A DNA stretch of 39,886 nucleotides from a virus: IMG/VR virus record IMGVR_UViG_3300045119_000451, positions 1-39,886 of that record; one strand, 5' to 3'. How positions within the stretch are numbered: position 1 is the first letter of the stretch; each line of letters begins with the position of its first letter. Position numbers and translations under genes: made by a program. This document shows, one piece after another, positions 12,283 through 20,395 of the stretch. The notes below the pieces were generated by a model. It was not told the origin of the DNA and did not search any database. It saw nothing but the letters and a program-made list of their open reading frames with translations.

Positions 12283-13175
12283 CAGCACTCGCGCTCTCCG
12301 TGGCCGATCTAACGCTGGTGGGCACGGCGGATGAGCTGGTGAACGAGTGGATCAACCATCGACGACGCGCGGGTCTGATCACGGTGGACAGCGCCAAGAA
12401 CCATCACGTCCAGCTGGGTTACTTCGTCCGGGCTCATTCCTCATCAGGGGTGTTGAGGGTGGATCGGCGAAGCATCCGACGCTGGCTCGAATCGATCGGC
12501 CATCTGTCCGCCGGTTCCCGACGCTCGCACGTGTCGACGACCAAGAACTTCCTTCGCTGGGCGGCCGCCGAGGGTCACCTGTCCGCCAAGGTCGTCGAGC
12601 TGCTCCCGAAGGTGCGCCAGCCACGTTCGGTGCCACGGGCGCTCACCGCCGGCCAGGTCCACCAGCTCCTCACCGGCCTCGAGGACGAACGGATGACGAT
12701 GATCGTCGCGCTCATGTTGTGGGCCGGACTGCGTTGCGGTGAGGTCGCCACACTGCGGGTCGAGGACGTCGACGAGCGCGACCAGACGATGCTGGTGACG
12801 GGCAAGGGCGGCAATCAGCGGGTCGTGTGCGTCCCACCCGAGTTGGCGCCGTTCGTGAGCCGCTGGCTTGACGGTCGGACCCGTGTGCCGGGCCCGTTCA
12901 TCACCGGCCGCTGGGGCGGGTTGCAAGCGTCGACGATCTCGACGATGGTGTCGCGCGCGATGGGTGAGGCCGGGGTGAAGGTGTCCGCCCGCGACGGCAG
13001 AAGTGCTCACAGCTTGCGGCACACGGCGGCGTCGGACGTGTTGGATCGGGGTGCGTCGATCACGACGGTTCAGGCGATGCTCGGCCACTCGAACATCTCG
13101 ACGACCGCCGTGTACCTGAGACGGGCACGGCTCGAGGATCTGCGCGCCGCGATGGGCGGGCGGGACTACTCGTGA
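12279..13175 (+). CDS. int: Tyrosine integrase 1 (lysogeny module)
   Basis: A 298-residue tyrosine recombinase with an N-terminal core-binding SAM-like domain (~11-110) and a catalytic domain. Catalytic residues are R152 (AGLRCGE), K176 (GKGGNQR), H244-x-x-R247 (HSLRH), H270 (LGHSN) and Y279 (AVYL). Family members cut and rejoin attP and attB through a Tyr-DNA bond. Translationally coupled to the repressor by ATGA, so integration and immunity are expressed together. No arm-type domain is obvious. attP was not located with confidence. It should lie near this gene, perhaps in 13565-13704. Confidence 0.93.
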   Translation: MTALALSVADLTLVGTADELVNEWINHRRRAGLITVDSAKNHHVQLGYFVRAHSSSGVLRVDRRSIRRWLESIGHLSAGSRRSHVSTTKNFLRWAAAEGHLSAKVVELLPKVRQPRSVPRALTAGQVHQLLTGLEDERMTMIVALMLWAGLRCGEVATLRVEDVDERDQTMLVTGKGGNQRVVCVPPELAPFVSRWLDGRTRVPGPFITGRWGGLQASTISTMVSRAMGEAGVKVSARDGRSAHSLRHTAASDVLDRGASITTVQAMLGHSNISTTAVYLRRARLEDLRAAMGGRDYS

Positions 13176-13564
13176 CGATCGGCTCATACGGTGACGGCAT
13201 GAACCTTCCGCCGCCCGATCCGAACTCCGGTTGGACTCCGTTGGCCGCGCCGTCCGTCCCCGGCACGATGACACCGGCCGAACGGGTCAAGCGACACAAC
13301 CGCAGGGTCGTCGCTGTGATCGCGGCGGTCTTCGCGGTGCTCGCCGTTTCCGCGATCGTCAAGAACAACACCAAGGCGTCGGACACCCCGCAACGGCCGA
13401 TGACGCTCGTCGAGGCGGCGTGCTCATATCTTCGCAGCGGCGACAGTGCCGATGCCGCCTACGGCTACACGAAGAGTCTGGCAGCTGAGCATCCGTTCAC
13501 GTTCCCTGACGCAGGTGTGGCTGCTCATGAAGCAGTGGCACAAGCGCAGGCCCAAGGCTGCTGA
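13172..13564 (+). CDS. Lysogeny-module membrane protein
   Basis: A 130-residue protein with one transmembrane helix (VVAVIAAVFAVLAVSAIV) after a Pro-rich, basic cytoplasmic N-terminus. The C-terminal ~65 residues (MTLVEAACSYLRSG ... AAHEAVAQAQAQGC) would be outside. The fold of the outer part resembles Ltp-type host-like helical domains only loosely. The GTG start overlaps the integrase stop. A second start at 13199 is possible. Being expressed with the repressor, it is a good superinfection-exclusion candidate (inference). Confidence 0.65.
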   Translation: MTIGSYGDGMNLPPPDPNSGWTPLAAPSVPGTMTPAERVKRHNRRVVAVIAAVFAVLAVSAIVKNNTKASDTPQRPMTLVEAACSYLRSGDSADAAYGYTKSLAAEHPFTFPDAGVAAHEAVAQAQAQGC

Positions 13565-13570
13565 GAACGC

Positions 13571-13624
13571 GAAAAAGCCCGCCACCGGAGCCAGGGGACA
13601 GCCTGGTCGGTGGCGGGCTCTTGG
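13571..13624. terminator. Bidirectional intrinsic terminator
   Basis: A 12-bp stem, AGCCCGCCACCG (13576-13587) with its complement at 13608-13619, contains an inner CCAGG/CCTGG stem. AAAAA precedes it, so the minus strand sees a T-run, and CTCTT follows on the plus strand. It separates the end of the plus-strand lysogeny operon from the end of the minus-strand late operon. Confidence 0.85.
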
Positions 13625-13704
13625 CGGCTTCTGTCGATCCGTCTGCCCCATAGCGGCCGGCGCTGAGCGTCGGACCTGGCGCAGGGTCGTGACGTACGGG
13701 CCGC

Positions 13705-14016
13705 CTATCTGAGGGTTTCTTCGAGGAGTGCTCGGATGGCTCGTTCGATGTTCGGGTATGCGCCGATCGGCCGGTTCCGTAGGAGCGGGCGGGCGTACCA
13801 GTGCTGCGGTGCGTCGGCGTCGGTTTCGGTGCCGTCTTCGGTGTCGTCGGCGACTCGGTAGACGGTGCCGAGGACGGTCGACACGGTGTAGGTGGGTGTG
13901 CGGGTCGAGATGTGGGTGCCGTCGTCGGTGCGGGTTTTCGTGTCGATGGTGACGGTGCGGTCGCCCATGTTGATGACGGCGGGTTGGCGTCGCCGTCGTT
14001 GCGGGTGGGTCGTCAC
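13705..14016 (-). CDS. Hypothetical protein, last gene of the late operon
   Basis: A 103-residue protein starting with GTG that overlaps the preceding stop (GTGA), ending in TAG. A basic N-terminus (PQRRRRQPA) precedes a Thr-rich beta region (TVTIDTKTRTDDGTHISTRTPTYTVSTV) and a helical end (NIERAIRALLEETL). No family recognised. Follows the holin-like membrane genes. Confidence 0.6.
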   Translation of the reverse strand: MTTHPQRRRRQPAVINMGDRTVTIDTKTRTDDGTHISTRTPTYTVSTVLGTVYRVADDTEDGTETDADAPQHWYARPLLRNRPIGAYPNIERAIRALLEETLR

Positions 14017-14087
14017 AACACCCGGACCGCGACGAACACGACGAGGAGAACGAGTAGGGCGATCACCAGCGCGCGTTCGATGGTCAA
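14013..14087 (-). CDS. 24-residue membrane peptide near the lysis genes
   Basis: A micro-gene starting with TTG that overlaps the upstream TGA (TTGA). The peptide is MTIERALVIALL followed by more hydrophobic residues, essentially one membrane helix. Its stop overlaps the next GTG. Two-sided overlap and position beside the endolysin support expression. It might be a small holin partner or antiholin (inference). Confidence 0.5.
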   Translation of the reverse strand: MTIERALVIALLVLLVVFVAVRVL

Positions 14088-14767
14088 CTGTGAGGCTCCT
14101 TCGGTGGGGACGTGTCGGTCAGGTTGGCGATGGCGGCCTGCAACGCGTGGGTGCGGGCGTCGATGTCGCCGCGCAGTGCCACGGCCTGCACTTCGTCGGC
14201 GGCTATGGAAGCCAGGGTGGCCGCCGTTGCGCCGCCGCCTTTCTCCTCGCGCATGGCCACCAGCGCCCGCTGGGCGTTGATCCCTGCTTCGACCGCGGCG
14301 AGGGTGGCGCGCATCGAGGCGGTCAGCGCGCCGTCGGTGGAGACCATGATCTGCGCGGCTTGTTTGGTGATCTCGGTGGTCACGAGCGTGACGGCATTGA
14401 GTCGTTCGTTCGTCTCTTCCTGGCGGAGTTGCACACGGTGGTTCGACTCGACGAGGAGTGCGGCGGCTTCGGCGGCGGTGACCGCGACCTGCTGGACCTG
14501 TACTGCTGCTTCGGCGGCGATGCGGGCGGCTTCGGCGACCTGTTCGGCGACGGCGTCGGCGCGGGCGTTGTCGCGTTGCTCCTTGGCGATGCGGGCCTGT
14601 TCGTCTTCGTGTTTCTCGATCAGGCGGGCTTTCTCGTCCTCGAGCTTCTGTTGTCTGGCGACTCGGTCGTCGCGGCGTTTGGCGGCGCGGGTCAGTCCGG
14701 TGGTGATGAAGGCGAACGCGGCGACGACGACGATCGGATTCTGGTACCAGATCTCGCCGAGGATCAT
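14084..14767 (-). CDS. Membrane-anchored coiled-coil protein
   Basis: A 227-residue protein. Residues ~10-28 form a membrane helix (NPIVVVAAFAFITTGLT), followed by a basic stop-transfer (RAAKRRDDR) and a long Glu/Arg/Ala-rich coiled coil (~35-200). It starts 10 bases after the endolysin stop. Position suggests a lysis role (holin-associated or spanin-like), but Gram-positive hosts need no spanin, so a structural or regulatory role at the membrane remains possible. Confidence 0.6.
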   Translation of the reverse strand: MILGEIWYQNPIVVVAAFAFITTGLTRAAKRRDDRVARQQKLEDEKARLIEKHEDEQARIAKEQRDNARADAVAEQVAEAARIAAEAAVQVQQVAVTAAEAAALLVESNHRVQLRQEETNERLNAVTLVTTEITKQAAQIMVSTDGALTASMRATLAAVEAGINAQRALVAMREEKGGGATAATLASIAADEVQAVALRGDIDARTHALQAAIANLTDTSPPKEPHS

Positions 14768-14777
14768 GATGCGCCGG

Positions 14778-15692
14778 TCACGTCGGGATCACCTGGCCTT
14801 GCGGGACCGGCGGGACGGTGCAGGCGCCTACGAGCGCGAGGAACGTGGCCGGGTCGCCCTCCTCGACGGCGATCGGGTATTTGGCGGCTTCGGCGTGGGA
14901 GCACCAGCCGAGCGCCCCGGACGGCCAGCGGAGCAGCTGTGTCTGGTACTGCGGGCTCGTGATGCGGTACGGGTCCGCCATGGCGGTCTCCTCGGTGTAG
15001 AGCGGCACACGGCCGACAGGCTGGGTCTGCGGGACGACCGGCGACGGTTGCGCCGGTGTCGGGACGATGACGGGGGTGAGGATGGCGGCGGCACGTTCGA
15101 TGAGCTCGCCCATCGGGTATCCGGCGCCGGGATCGGTGTGCGAACCGGCCTTGTAGCCGAGCGATCGCATCATGGTCGTCTGGCTGGCGAGGGTGATCTG
15201 GTAGTGGGTCGTCACGCCGGACACGAACTGCCAGGTACGGGCGAGCTCGGCGGCGAGGACGTAGCGCAGCGGAATCCCCCATCGCACCGACCAGGCGGCC
15301 ACGATCTGGGCGACGAGCTCAAGCTGTGGTGCGCCCAGAGCGTCGCGCCACTCGGCGACGGTCTGGGCGGCACGGCCGGCCTGTTCGATCGACAGGGCCA
15401 TGTCGTTCCACGGTGTCGACTGTGTGAACGCGACCGCTTCGTCGGAGACGCAGCGCCACGCTCTGCTCGAGTCGACGGCGAAGTGGGACGAAACCTGCTC
15501 ACCGGCGTAACCGCCGACGTCGCGTTGCCACAGCGCGTTGGCGGCGGCGACGCCGGCGCCTCGACCGGATTCCATGTCGTGGATGACGATGAGGCGGGGA
15601 ACGTCGGCTTTGGTGCCTTTCGAGCCGCCGATGCGGCGTTGGGCGCGCTGGTAGCGGGCGACGATCGTCGGGATGGAGTCGAGGTCGATCAT
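14778..15692 (-). CDS. N-acetylmuramoyl-L-alanine amidase endolysin
   Basis: A 304-residue protein. Residues ~30-190 are an Amidase_2/PGRP domain: LIVIHDMES (first zinc His), SSHFAVD, ALSIEQAG and SHTDPGAGYPM (second His and D-x-x). It cuts the amide bond between N-acetylmuramic acid and the stem peptide. A Pro-rich linker (TPAQPSPVVPQTQP) leads to a ~75-residue C-terminal segment (YQTQLLRWPSGALGWCSHAEA) of no recognised family, probably the wall-binding part. GGAGG lies five bases before the ATG. No LysB-type esterase is present anywhere in the window. Confidence 0.88.
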   Translation of the reverse strand: MIDLDSIPTIVARYQRAQRRIGGSKGTKADVPRLIVIHDMESGRGAGVAAANALWQRDVGGYAGEQVSSHFAVDSSRAWRCVSDEAVAFTQSTPWNDMALSIEQAGRAAQTVAEWRDALGAPQLELVAQIVAAWSVRWGIPLRYVLAAELARTWQFVSGVTTHYQITLASQTTMMRSLGYKAGSHTDPGAGYPMGELIERAAAILTPVIVPTPAQPSPVVPQTQPVGRVPLYTEETAMADPYRITSPQYQTQLLRWPSGALGWCSHAEAAKYPIAVEEGDPATFLALVGACTVPPVPQGQVIPT

Positions 15693-15711
15693 CGGACCTC
15701 CGATCAGTCGT

Positions 15712-15804
15712 TCAGTCGTCGTTCGGGCCCTGCCACGTCTTGATGGCCAGCCACAGCGCGCCGCCGAGGATGTACGCCACCAGCGCGATCTCGAAGACGA
15801 ACAT
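15712..15804 (-). CDS. 30-residue membrane peptide upstream of the endolysin
   Basis: A 30-codon gene encoding a hydrophobic helix (FEIALVAYILGGALWLAI) with a short polar tail KTWQGPNDD. Its ATG overlaps the stop of a 13-codon ORF (TGATG). Position directly before the endolysin suggests a very small holin or holin partner (inference). Confidence 0.5.
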   Translation of the reverse strand: MFVFEIALVAYILGGALWLAIKTWQGPNDD

Positions 15805-15845
15805 CAGCGGGTGTCGTCGAGCATTCTCCGCGGTATGCGCCGCAT
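15804..15845 (-). CDS. 13-codon coupling ORF
   Basis: A 13-codon ORF (MRRIPRRMLDDTR) whose ATG overlaps the tail-fibre stop and whose TGA overlaps the next ATG, both as TGATG. It probably serves to carry ribosomes from the fibre gene to the membrane peptide gene rather than to make a functional product. Confidence 0.35.
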   Translation of the reverse strand: MRRIPRRMLDDTR

Positions 15846-18166
15846 CAGATCGTCAACCAGTTCGCGCCGTCGGACGTGACGACGAGCTTCGCCCATTGTG
15901 CGACGGTCCCTGGCGCGGCACCGTCGATCGTCTGCGCGGCGGTCGTGGCGATGGTGAGTGCCGACGCGTTGGTGTTCTTGATCCGATACGTGTGACCCGT
16001 CGCTCCCACGGCGGTCGGCAGGGTCGCGGTGAGCGATGCGCCAGTGAACACGACGAAGTCGTCGGCGGGGAGCAGCGAGTAGCTGATCGCCTTCGAGAGC
16101 AGGGTGTGCTGGGACGGTGGGGCATAGGCGACCCATCCGGTATTGGTGTTGGAACCGGACTCCTTGACGTACAGGGAGGTTCCCGCGCCGCCATCGGAGC
16201 GGGAGTAGTAACACCCAGGTCTTCCGAACTTGACGCCCTCGGGCGCACCTGTCCCCGCCTGCCACGACGGCAGGCCGACACCATTGAACAGGAACTCACG
16301 TCCGGCCAGGTCGACCTTGGTCGCCGTGACCTGGAACGCCACGACCCCGCCGAACAGGAACGCGATGACTGATGTCGCCCCGTCGTAGAGCATGACCTCG
16401 GGCATGGGGGACGCCTGGCTGTTGCGGAGCGACACCCGATTGGCGTTGTTCATCGTCAATATCTGGTACGCGGTGCCGTTGGTGCCTCGTGCGTCGATGC
16501 AGACGTTGTTCTGTAGCACCATGTCGGCGGGGAACGCCGACGACGTGTGCGCCATCGGCGGGGCCTCTCCCACCGAGTACGGCACCGCGGCGACCGACAT
16601 GGGCAGGCCCGCTGTGGACAGGTTGATCCAACTACGGCCTTTCTGGTCGGGGTTGGTGTAGGGGTAGCCAGGCAACAGGGACCGTTGACCGAGCAGAGCG
16701 TTGGTGGTCGCCGAGGAGGTGGCGTGCGACAGGCCACCCGAGACGAGCGCGCCGTCGGCGGAGACGAGGAACGTTTGCGTGGCGTACGACCCGGCGCCTG
16801 CGGGGGCGCCGTCGATCGCTTCGGTCGCCGCCGTGACCAGCCACGTGTCGGGGCGGATCGGGAACGTCTCGTAGAACTCCATGTCGTCGAGTTGTGCGAC
16901 GAGTTCGGGGGCGCCCCAGGTGCCCGCGTAGAAGTCGGCGCGTGGCAGTCGGTAGATGCGGCCGCCGCCTTCGTTGTCGACTCCCCAGGCGATGTGGTTG
17001 GCGAAGAACATCGGTGACACGAAGTTCGGGTGGAACACTTGGGTGGACGTGCCGACGAGCTGCCAGGTGGCGCCTTCGTCCGCACTCGAATAGACCTTCG
17101 GTGTGACGAAGTCCATGATCGTGACGTACTTGGCGGCCACCGCGTCGTAGGTGATCGAGTGCCAGTGCCCCTCGCCGCCGACACCAGACGACGAGATCAC
17201 CGCTCCCCACGTCACCCCGTCGTTCGTCGAACGCATGATGCGGTAGACGGTGTCGGCGGTGTTGGCGTACTCGGCGATCATCACGGCTCCCGACGGGGTG
17301 GAGATGATGCCTTGGTCACCGAGCGGAGCGAAGTTCAACGTCGTCGGCGTCGTCCACGTCGCCCCGTCGTCGGTCGAACGTTTCACGGTGGCGGTCGGGT
17401 TCTTGGCGACCGCGATCAACGTGCCCGTCCCTACGATCTGGTGCATCGCCTGGCAGTCGAAACCGAGTGTTCCCGCCAGCGTCGTCCATGTCGCCCCGTT
17501 GTCGGTCGACTTGTAGACGTTGCCCGTGGCGTTCTGACTGGTCGCGTACAGCGTCGATCCGCTTTGGAACTGGACCCGTTTGAACGGTTCGGCCTTCGCC
17601 TCGTAGAGCGTCATCGACGGCCCGATCGGCGACGTGTATCGGGAGGTAAACGCGGGGTCGACGGCCATGACCGCCGCCGACGCGATGCCACCAGCCGGAC
17701 CTGGGATGCCTTGGATGCCCTGCGGGCCCGACGGTGGGGTGAGATGCACCGTGCCGCCCGTGTAGGAGCGGGGGCCGCCGTTCGTGGCGAGCGGTGTGTC
17801 GAACACGTCGATACCGACGAGCATCCGCAACGCATTCGTGGCGCCCTCGACGTAGAGGACCGCGGCGCGCCACGTCTCCCCCGCGGCGACCGTTGGCCAC
17901 GTCGGGGCGTTCCAGGCGAGGACCGCTTCGTCGTTGGTGTCGTCCTGCGTGAGCGCCAGACCGGAGAGATCGGCGCGCGAGTAGCCGGCCGCCGCTGCTT
18001 CGACGACACCGGGAACGGCGAGGAGATCGGCGAGGGTGTTCAGGTCCGGGTCGAGCGCACCGGCCGGTACGACGGCGCCGGCGAGGACGGCGAGACGCAG
18101 ATCGGCGGCCGCCATGTTCGACTGGGCGAAGGTGAACAGACCTTCGTTGTAGATCGTCCAGGGCAT
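15845..18166 (-). CDS. Tail fibre / receptor-binding protein with Asp-box propeller
   Basis: A 773-residue protein. Residues 1-140 are the attachment part. Residues 147-159, GPQGIQGIPGPAG, are collagen-like. Residues ~200-480 hold four Asp boxes (STDNGATW 220-227, STDDGATW 264-271, STNDGVTW 313-320, SADEGATW 361-368), the signature of sialidase-type or BNR beta-propellers that often bind glycans. The C-terminal ~150 residues form a different, beta-rich end region. It is the last structural gene and so a likely distal host-recognition protein. No catalytic sialidase residues were identified, so binding is more likely than hydrolysis. Start at 18166 chosen for the TGATG overlap. Confidence 0.75.
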   Translation of the reverse strand: MPWTIYNEGLFTFAQSNMAAADLRLAVLAGAVVPAGALDPDLNTLADLLAVPGVVEAAAAGYSRADLSGLALTQDDTNDEAVLAWNAPTWPTVAAGETWRAAVLYVEGATNALRMLVGIDVFDTPLATNGGPRSYTGGTVHLTPPSGPQGIQGIPGPAGGIASAAVMAVDPAFTSRYTSPIGPSMTLYEAKAEPFKRVQFQSGSTLYATSQNATGNVYKSTDNGATWTTLAGTLGFDCQAMHQIVGTGTLIAVAKNPTATVKRSTDDGATWTTPTTLNFAPLGDQGIISTPSGAVMIAEYANTADTVYRIMRSTNDGVTWGAVISSSGVGGEGHWHSITYDAVAAKYVTIMDFVTPKVYSSADEGATWQLVGTSTQVFHPNFVSPMFFANHIAWGVDNEGGGRIYRLPRADFYAGTWGAPELVAQLDDMEFYETFPIRPDTWLVTAATEAIDGAPAGAGSYATQTFLVSADGALVSGGLSHATSSATTNALLGQRSLLPGYPYTNPDQKGRSWINLSTAGLPMSVAAVPYSVGEAPPMAHTSSAFPADMVLQNNVCIDARGTNGTAYQILTMNNANRVSLRNSQASPMPEVMLYDGATSVIAFLFGGVVAFQVTATKVDLAGREFLFNGVGLPSWQAGTGAPEGVKFGRPGCYYSRSDGGAGTSLYVKESGSNTNTGWVAYAPPSQHTLLSKAISYSLLPADDFVVFTGASLTATLPTAVGATGHTYRIKNTNASALTIATTAAQTIDGAAPGTVAQWAKLVVTSDGANWLTI

Positions 18167-18192
18167 CAGGTCTCCAAACTCGTGGGGGTCAT
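18166..18192 (-). CDS. 8-codon coupling ORF
   Basis: MTPTSLET is encoded between the 39-residue coiled-coil gene and the fibre gene. Its ATG overlaps the preceding TGA (ATGA) and its TGA overlaps the fibre ATG (TGATG). Likely a translational relay only. Confidence 0.35.
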   Translation of the reverse strand: MTPTSLET

Positions 18193-18308
18193 GGCGGTAT
18201 CGGCCGGGCGAGGGCACGCTCGAGGTCGGCGATGCGGCGTTCGAGCTCGGCGATCTTCCGGAGGAACCGGTCGACGTCGCTGGTGGGTGCCGTCTGTTGG
18301 ATGGCCAT
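18189..18308 (-). CDS. Short coiled-coil protein
   Basis: A 39-residue protein. After a Thr/Gln-rich start, residues 12-37 form a leucine-heptad coiled coil (VDRFLRKIAELERRIADLER). Coupled to the tail-tip gene by TGATG. It may trimerise or bridge the tail tip and fibre (inference). Confidence 0.55.
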   Translation of the reverse strand: MAIQQTAPTSDVDRFLRKIAELERRIADLERALARPIPP

Positions 18309-19339
18309 CACGCCTCGACTGCGGCGGCGGCGAGGAGGCCGAACGTGACGGTGTCGTCGCCGTCGTCGCCTGGTTGCACGCCAACTTCGACGACGCGGTG
18401 CCGGGCGGCGACGTTCAGCCGGCCGGAACGCACGACGAGGACGACGGTGTCGCCGAGCCAGACGTGTGACGGGCCACCCCAGCGGCCGGGGCGCATCGTC
18501 GCCGACCATGTGGGGCGCAGCACGGCGGCCTGGTCGGCGAGCCACGGCCCGCGGGCGTCGAGAGTGGACTGGTTGAGGATCGACGGGTAGCCGGCGGAGG
18601 TCTCCCACCGGCCCCGCGGATCGGTGGCGATGTCGGCGGTGGTCGCGGTGACCGGTGTGAGCCCGCTCGAGCCGGTGACGAGGGCAGAGTTGGCGAAGTC
18701 GTTCGGGTCGAGTTGGCGACGCGCGGAGGAGATGAGCCCGCCGTAGTCGAGCACGACGGCGTTGTCCGCACCGCGCATCGGGTGCCACAGGTTGAGGTGC
18801 AAGTCGGCGTCGATCTCCCACTCGTAGCCGCCGTCCAATCGGCCCATCTCGTCGATCGATTCGACGACCGGTTTGCCGGGGTCGATGGTGCGGTCGCGGA
18901 GTGCGCCGGTGGTGGTGCCGACACCGGCGGCGATCGTCCAGTCGCCGCCGGGTAGCGCCTGGGAGGTGGCGATCAGGTCCATGGCGATCACCCCGGCGAC
19001 GGTCGCCGTGTAGGCGGCGCCGCCGGCGCCGGTCTGACGGCGGGCGAGCATCCCGCGGTAGCCGGTCGCGGTGAACTGGCAGGCGTGCGAGCTCGGGCCG
19101 ATGTCGTCGGATTCGGGACCGATCCGACCGCGGAACACCTTCGCCCCGTCGTCGAACACGGTGAGGTCGGTGGCGAGCGCGACGATGCCGGCGGCTTCGT
19201 CGACGCGTCCGTCGATCGAGAACTGTGCCGTCGGTGTGCCATCGAGACGCCAGGTGATCGTGCGGCCGTGCGCCTTCGTCAGTTCACGTTCGAGGACACC
19301 CGACGGTGGGGGGCCGCCGAGGACGAAGGTGTAGGTCAC
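18308..19339 (-). CDS. Minor tail protein / tail-tip hub-like
   Basis: A 343-residue beta-rich protein. The opening TYTFVLGGPPPSGV, the strand pattern around VFDDGAKVFRGRIGPESDDIG and CQFTATGYRGMLARR, and the C-terminal VWLGDTVVLVVRSGRLNV match the actinophage minor tail proteins related to baseplate hubs. Builds the tail tip below the distal tail protein. Starts with GTG overlapping the upstream stop. Confidence 0.7.
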   Translation of the reverse strand: MTYTFVLGGPPPSGVLERELTKAHGRTITWRLDGTPTAQFSIDGRVDEAAGIVALATDLTVFDDGAKVFRGRIGPESDDIGPSSHACQFTATGYRGMLARRQTGAGGAAYTATVAGVIAMDLIATSQALPGGDWTIAAGVGTTTGALRDRTIDPGKPVVESIDEMGRLDGGYEWEIDADLHLNLWHPMRGADNAVVLDYGGLISSARRQLDPNDFANSALVTGSSGLTPVTATTADIATDPRGRWETSAGYPSILNQSTLDARGPWLADQAAVLRPTWSATMRPGRWGGPSHVWLGDTVVLVVRSGRLNVAARHRVVEVGVQPGDDGDDTVTFGLLAAAAVEA

Positions 19340-20385
19340 GTGCGGATGATGCGGTTGACGAGGATCGACGGCTGGACGATGTTGTGCGCCGCGCCGTTGG
19401 CCCCGTCGGCGACGGTGAAATTGTGACCGTGATCAGGGGAGTCCGGGCCGGTGACGCCGAGGGCGCTGTAGTTGGCGGTTCCGGTGGTGCCGGTGGTCGT
19501 GTTGGCGTAGGTACCTGTGGGCGAAGAGTGGGTGTGCCGTGCGTTGGCCCCGCCGGTCGTACCGCTGTGGCCTTTGACTGCCGTCTCGGCGGCGGTCAGT
19601 ACGTGCGACGCTTCGCCGACGTGGGCGCCGAGCGCTCCGGCCACGACACCGACACCGCCGACGGTGACACCGACACGACCGCGCGAGTCGGGCACGTTGA
19701 ACGTCGACGCGCCGTCCCCGGCGCCATGGCGCGTGCCGAGCTCCTCGAACAGTCGGGCGTACGTCGCACGGCTCACCGCTTGGCCGTTCTCCATCAGCCA
19801 ACCGTTCGGTGCGACGGCGGCGTGCGTCTCTTTCGACGTGCCCGGCGTGTCACGGAACCCGGCGAGGAGACGGACGGCGGCGGCACCGGCCGGGCCGGTA
19901 CCGGTGTGGGCGTCGTGGATCATCGCGGTCGTGATCGTCGTCGTCAACGGGACGATCGGACCGATCACGGCGAGAACGAGGAACGAAGCCGGTATCGCCG
20001 GTATCACGGGAGATGCCGCCGGGGTGCCCGCGACACGAACCGGGACCGCGTTCGCGCCGGCGGCGCCGCCGGCGTTCGGGTCGTTCAGCTGGACCCCGAC
20101 GAGGTCGTAACGCGAGTTCGAGCCGGGAGCGGCGAAGCCGGTGAGGTTGAACACGGCGTCGTTGCGGACGGTGTAGTTGCCTTGCAGCACTTGGTCGTCG
20201 CCGGTGACGATGGCGTCGCCGGCGGCGATGTCGACCGACAGGTTCGCCCCGGCGGCGCGTTGGGTCACTTTCAACGCCAGGCGGTCAGCGACGCCTTCGT
20301 CCCAGTCGGCGGCGCGGCTGTTCAACCGGTCGTGTTGGGCGGTGTATTCCCCGTCCTGCATCCACCCCGGCGTCCAGAAAGTCAT
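19336..20385 (-). CDS. Minor tail protein with tail-collar domain
   Basis: A 349-residue protein. The first ~170 residues start MTFWTPGWMQDGEYTAQHDR and are a baseplate-like beta domain. Residues ~190-245 contain the phage tail collar motif: NGWLMENGQAVSRATYARLF ... TFNVPDSRGRV. The C-terminus is Gly/Thr/His-rich (HSGTTGGANARHTHSSPTG), typical of fibre tips. It is preceded by AAGGAG after a 10-base gap. Probably part of the tail tip or a side fibre. Confidence 0.75.
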   Translation of the reverse strand: MTFWTPGWMQDGEYTAQHDRLNSRAADWDEGVADRLALKVTQRAAGANLSVDIAAGDAIVTGDDQVLQGNYTVRNDAVFNLTGFAAPGSNSRYDLVGVQLNDPNAGGAAGANAVPVRVAGTPAASPVIPAIPASFLVLAVIGPIVPLTTTITTAMIHDAHTGTGPAGAAAVRLLAGFRDTPGTSKETHAAVAPNGWLMENGQAVSRATYARLFEELGTRHGAGDGASTFNVPDSRGRVGVTVGGVGVVAGALGAHVGEASHVLTAAETAVKGHSGTTGGANARHTHSSPTGTYANTTTGTTGTANYSALGVTGPDSPDHGHNFTVADGANGAAHNIVQPSILVNRIIRT

Positions 20386-20395
20386 CAGGTCTCCT

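Noticed and set aside
13565-13704. tRNA or attP next to integrase 1
   Set aside because: Only the terminator hairpin could be supported. No cloverleaf or clear core with flanking arm repeats was found by eye.
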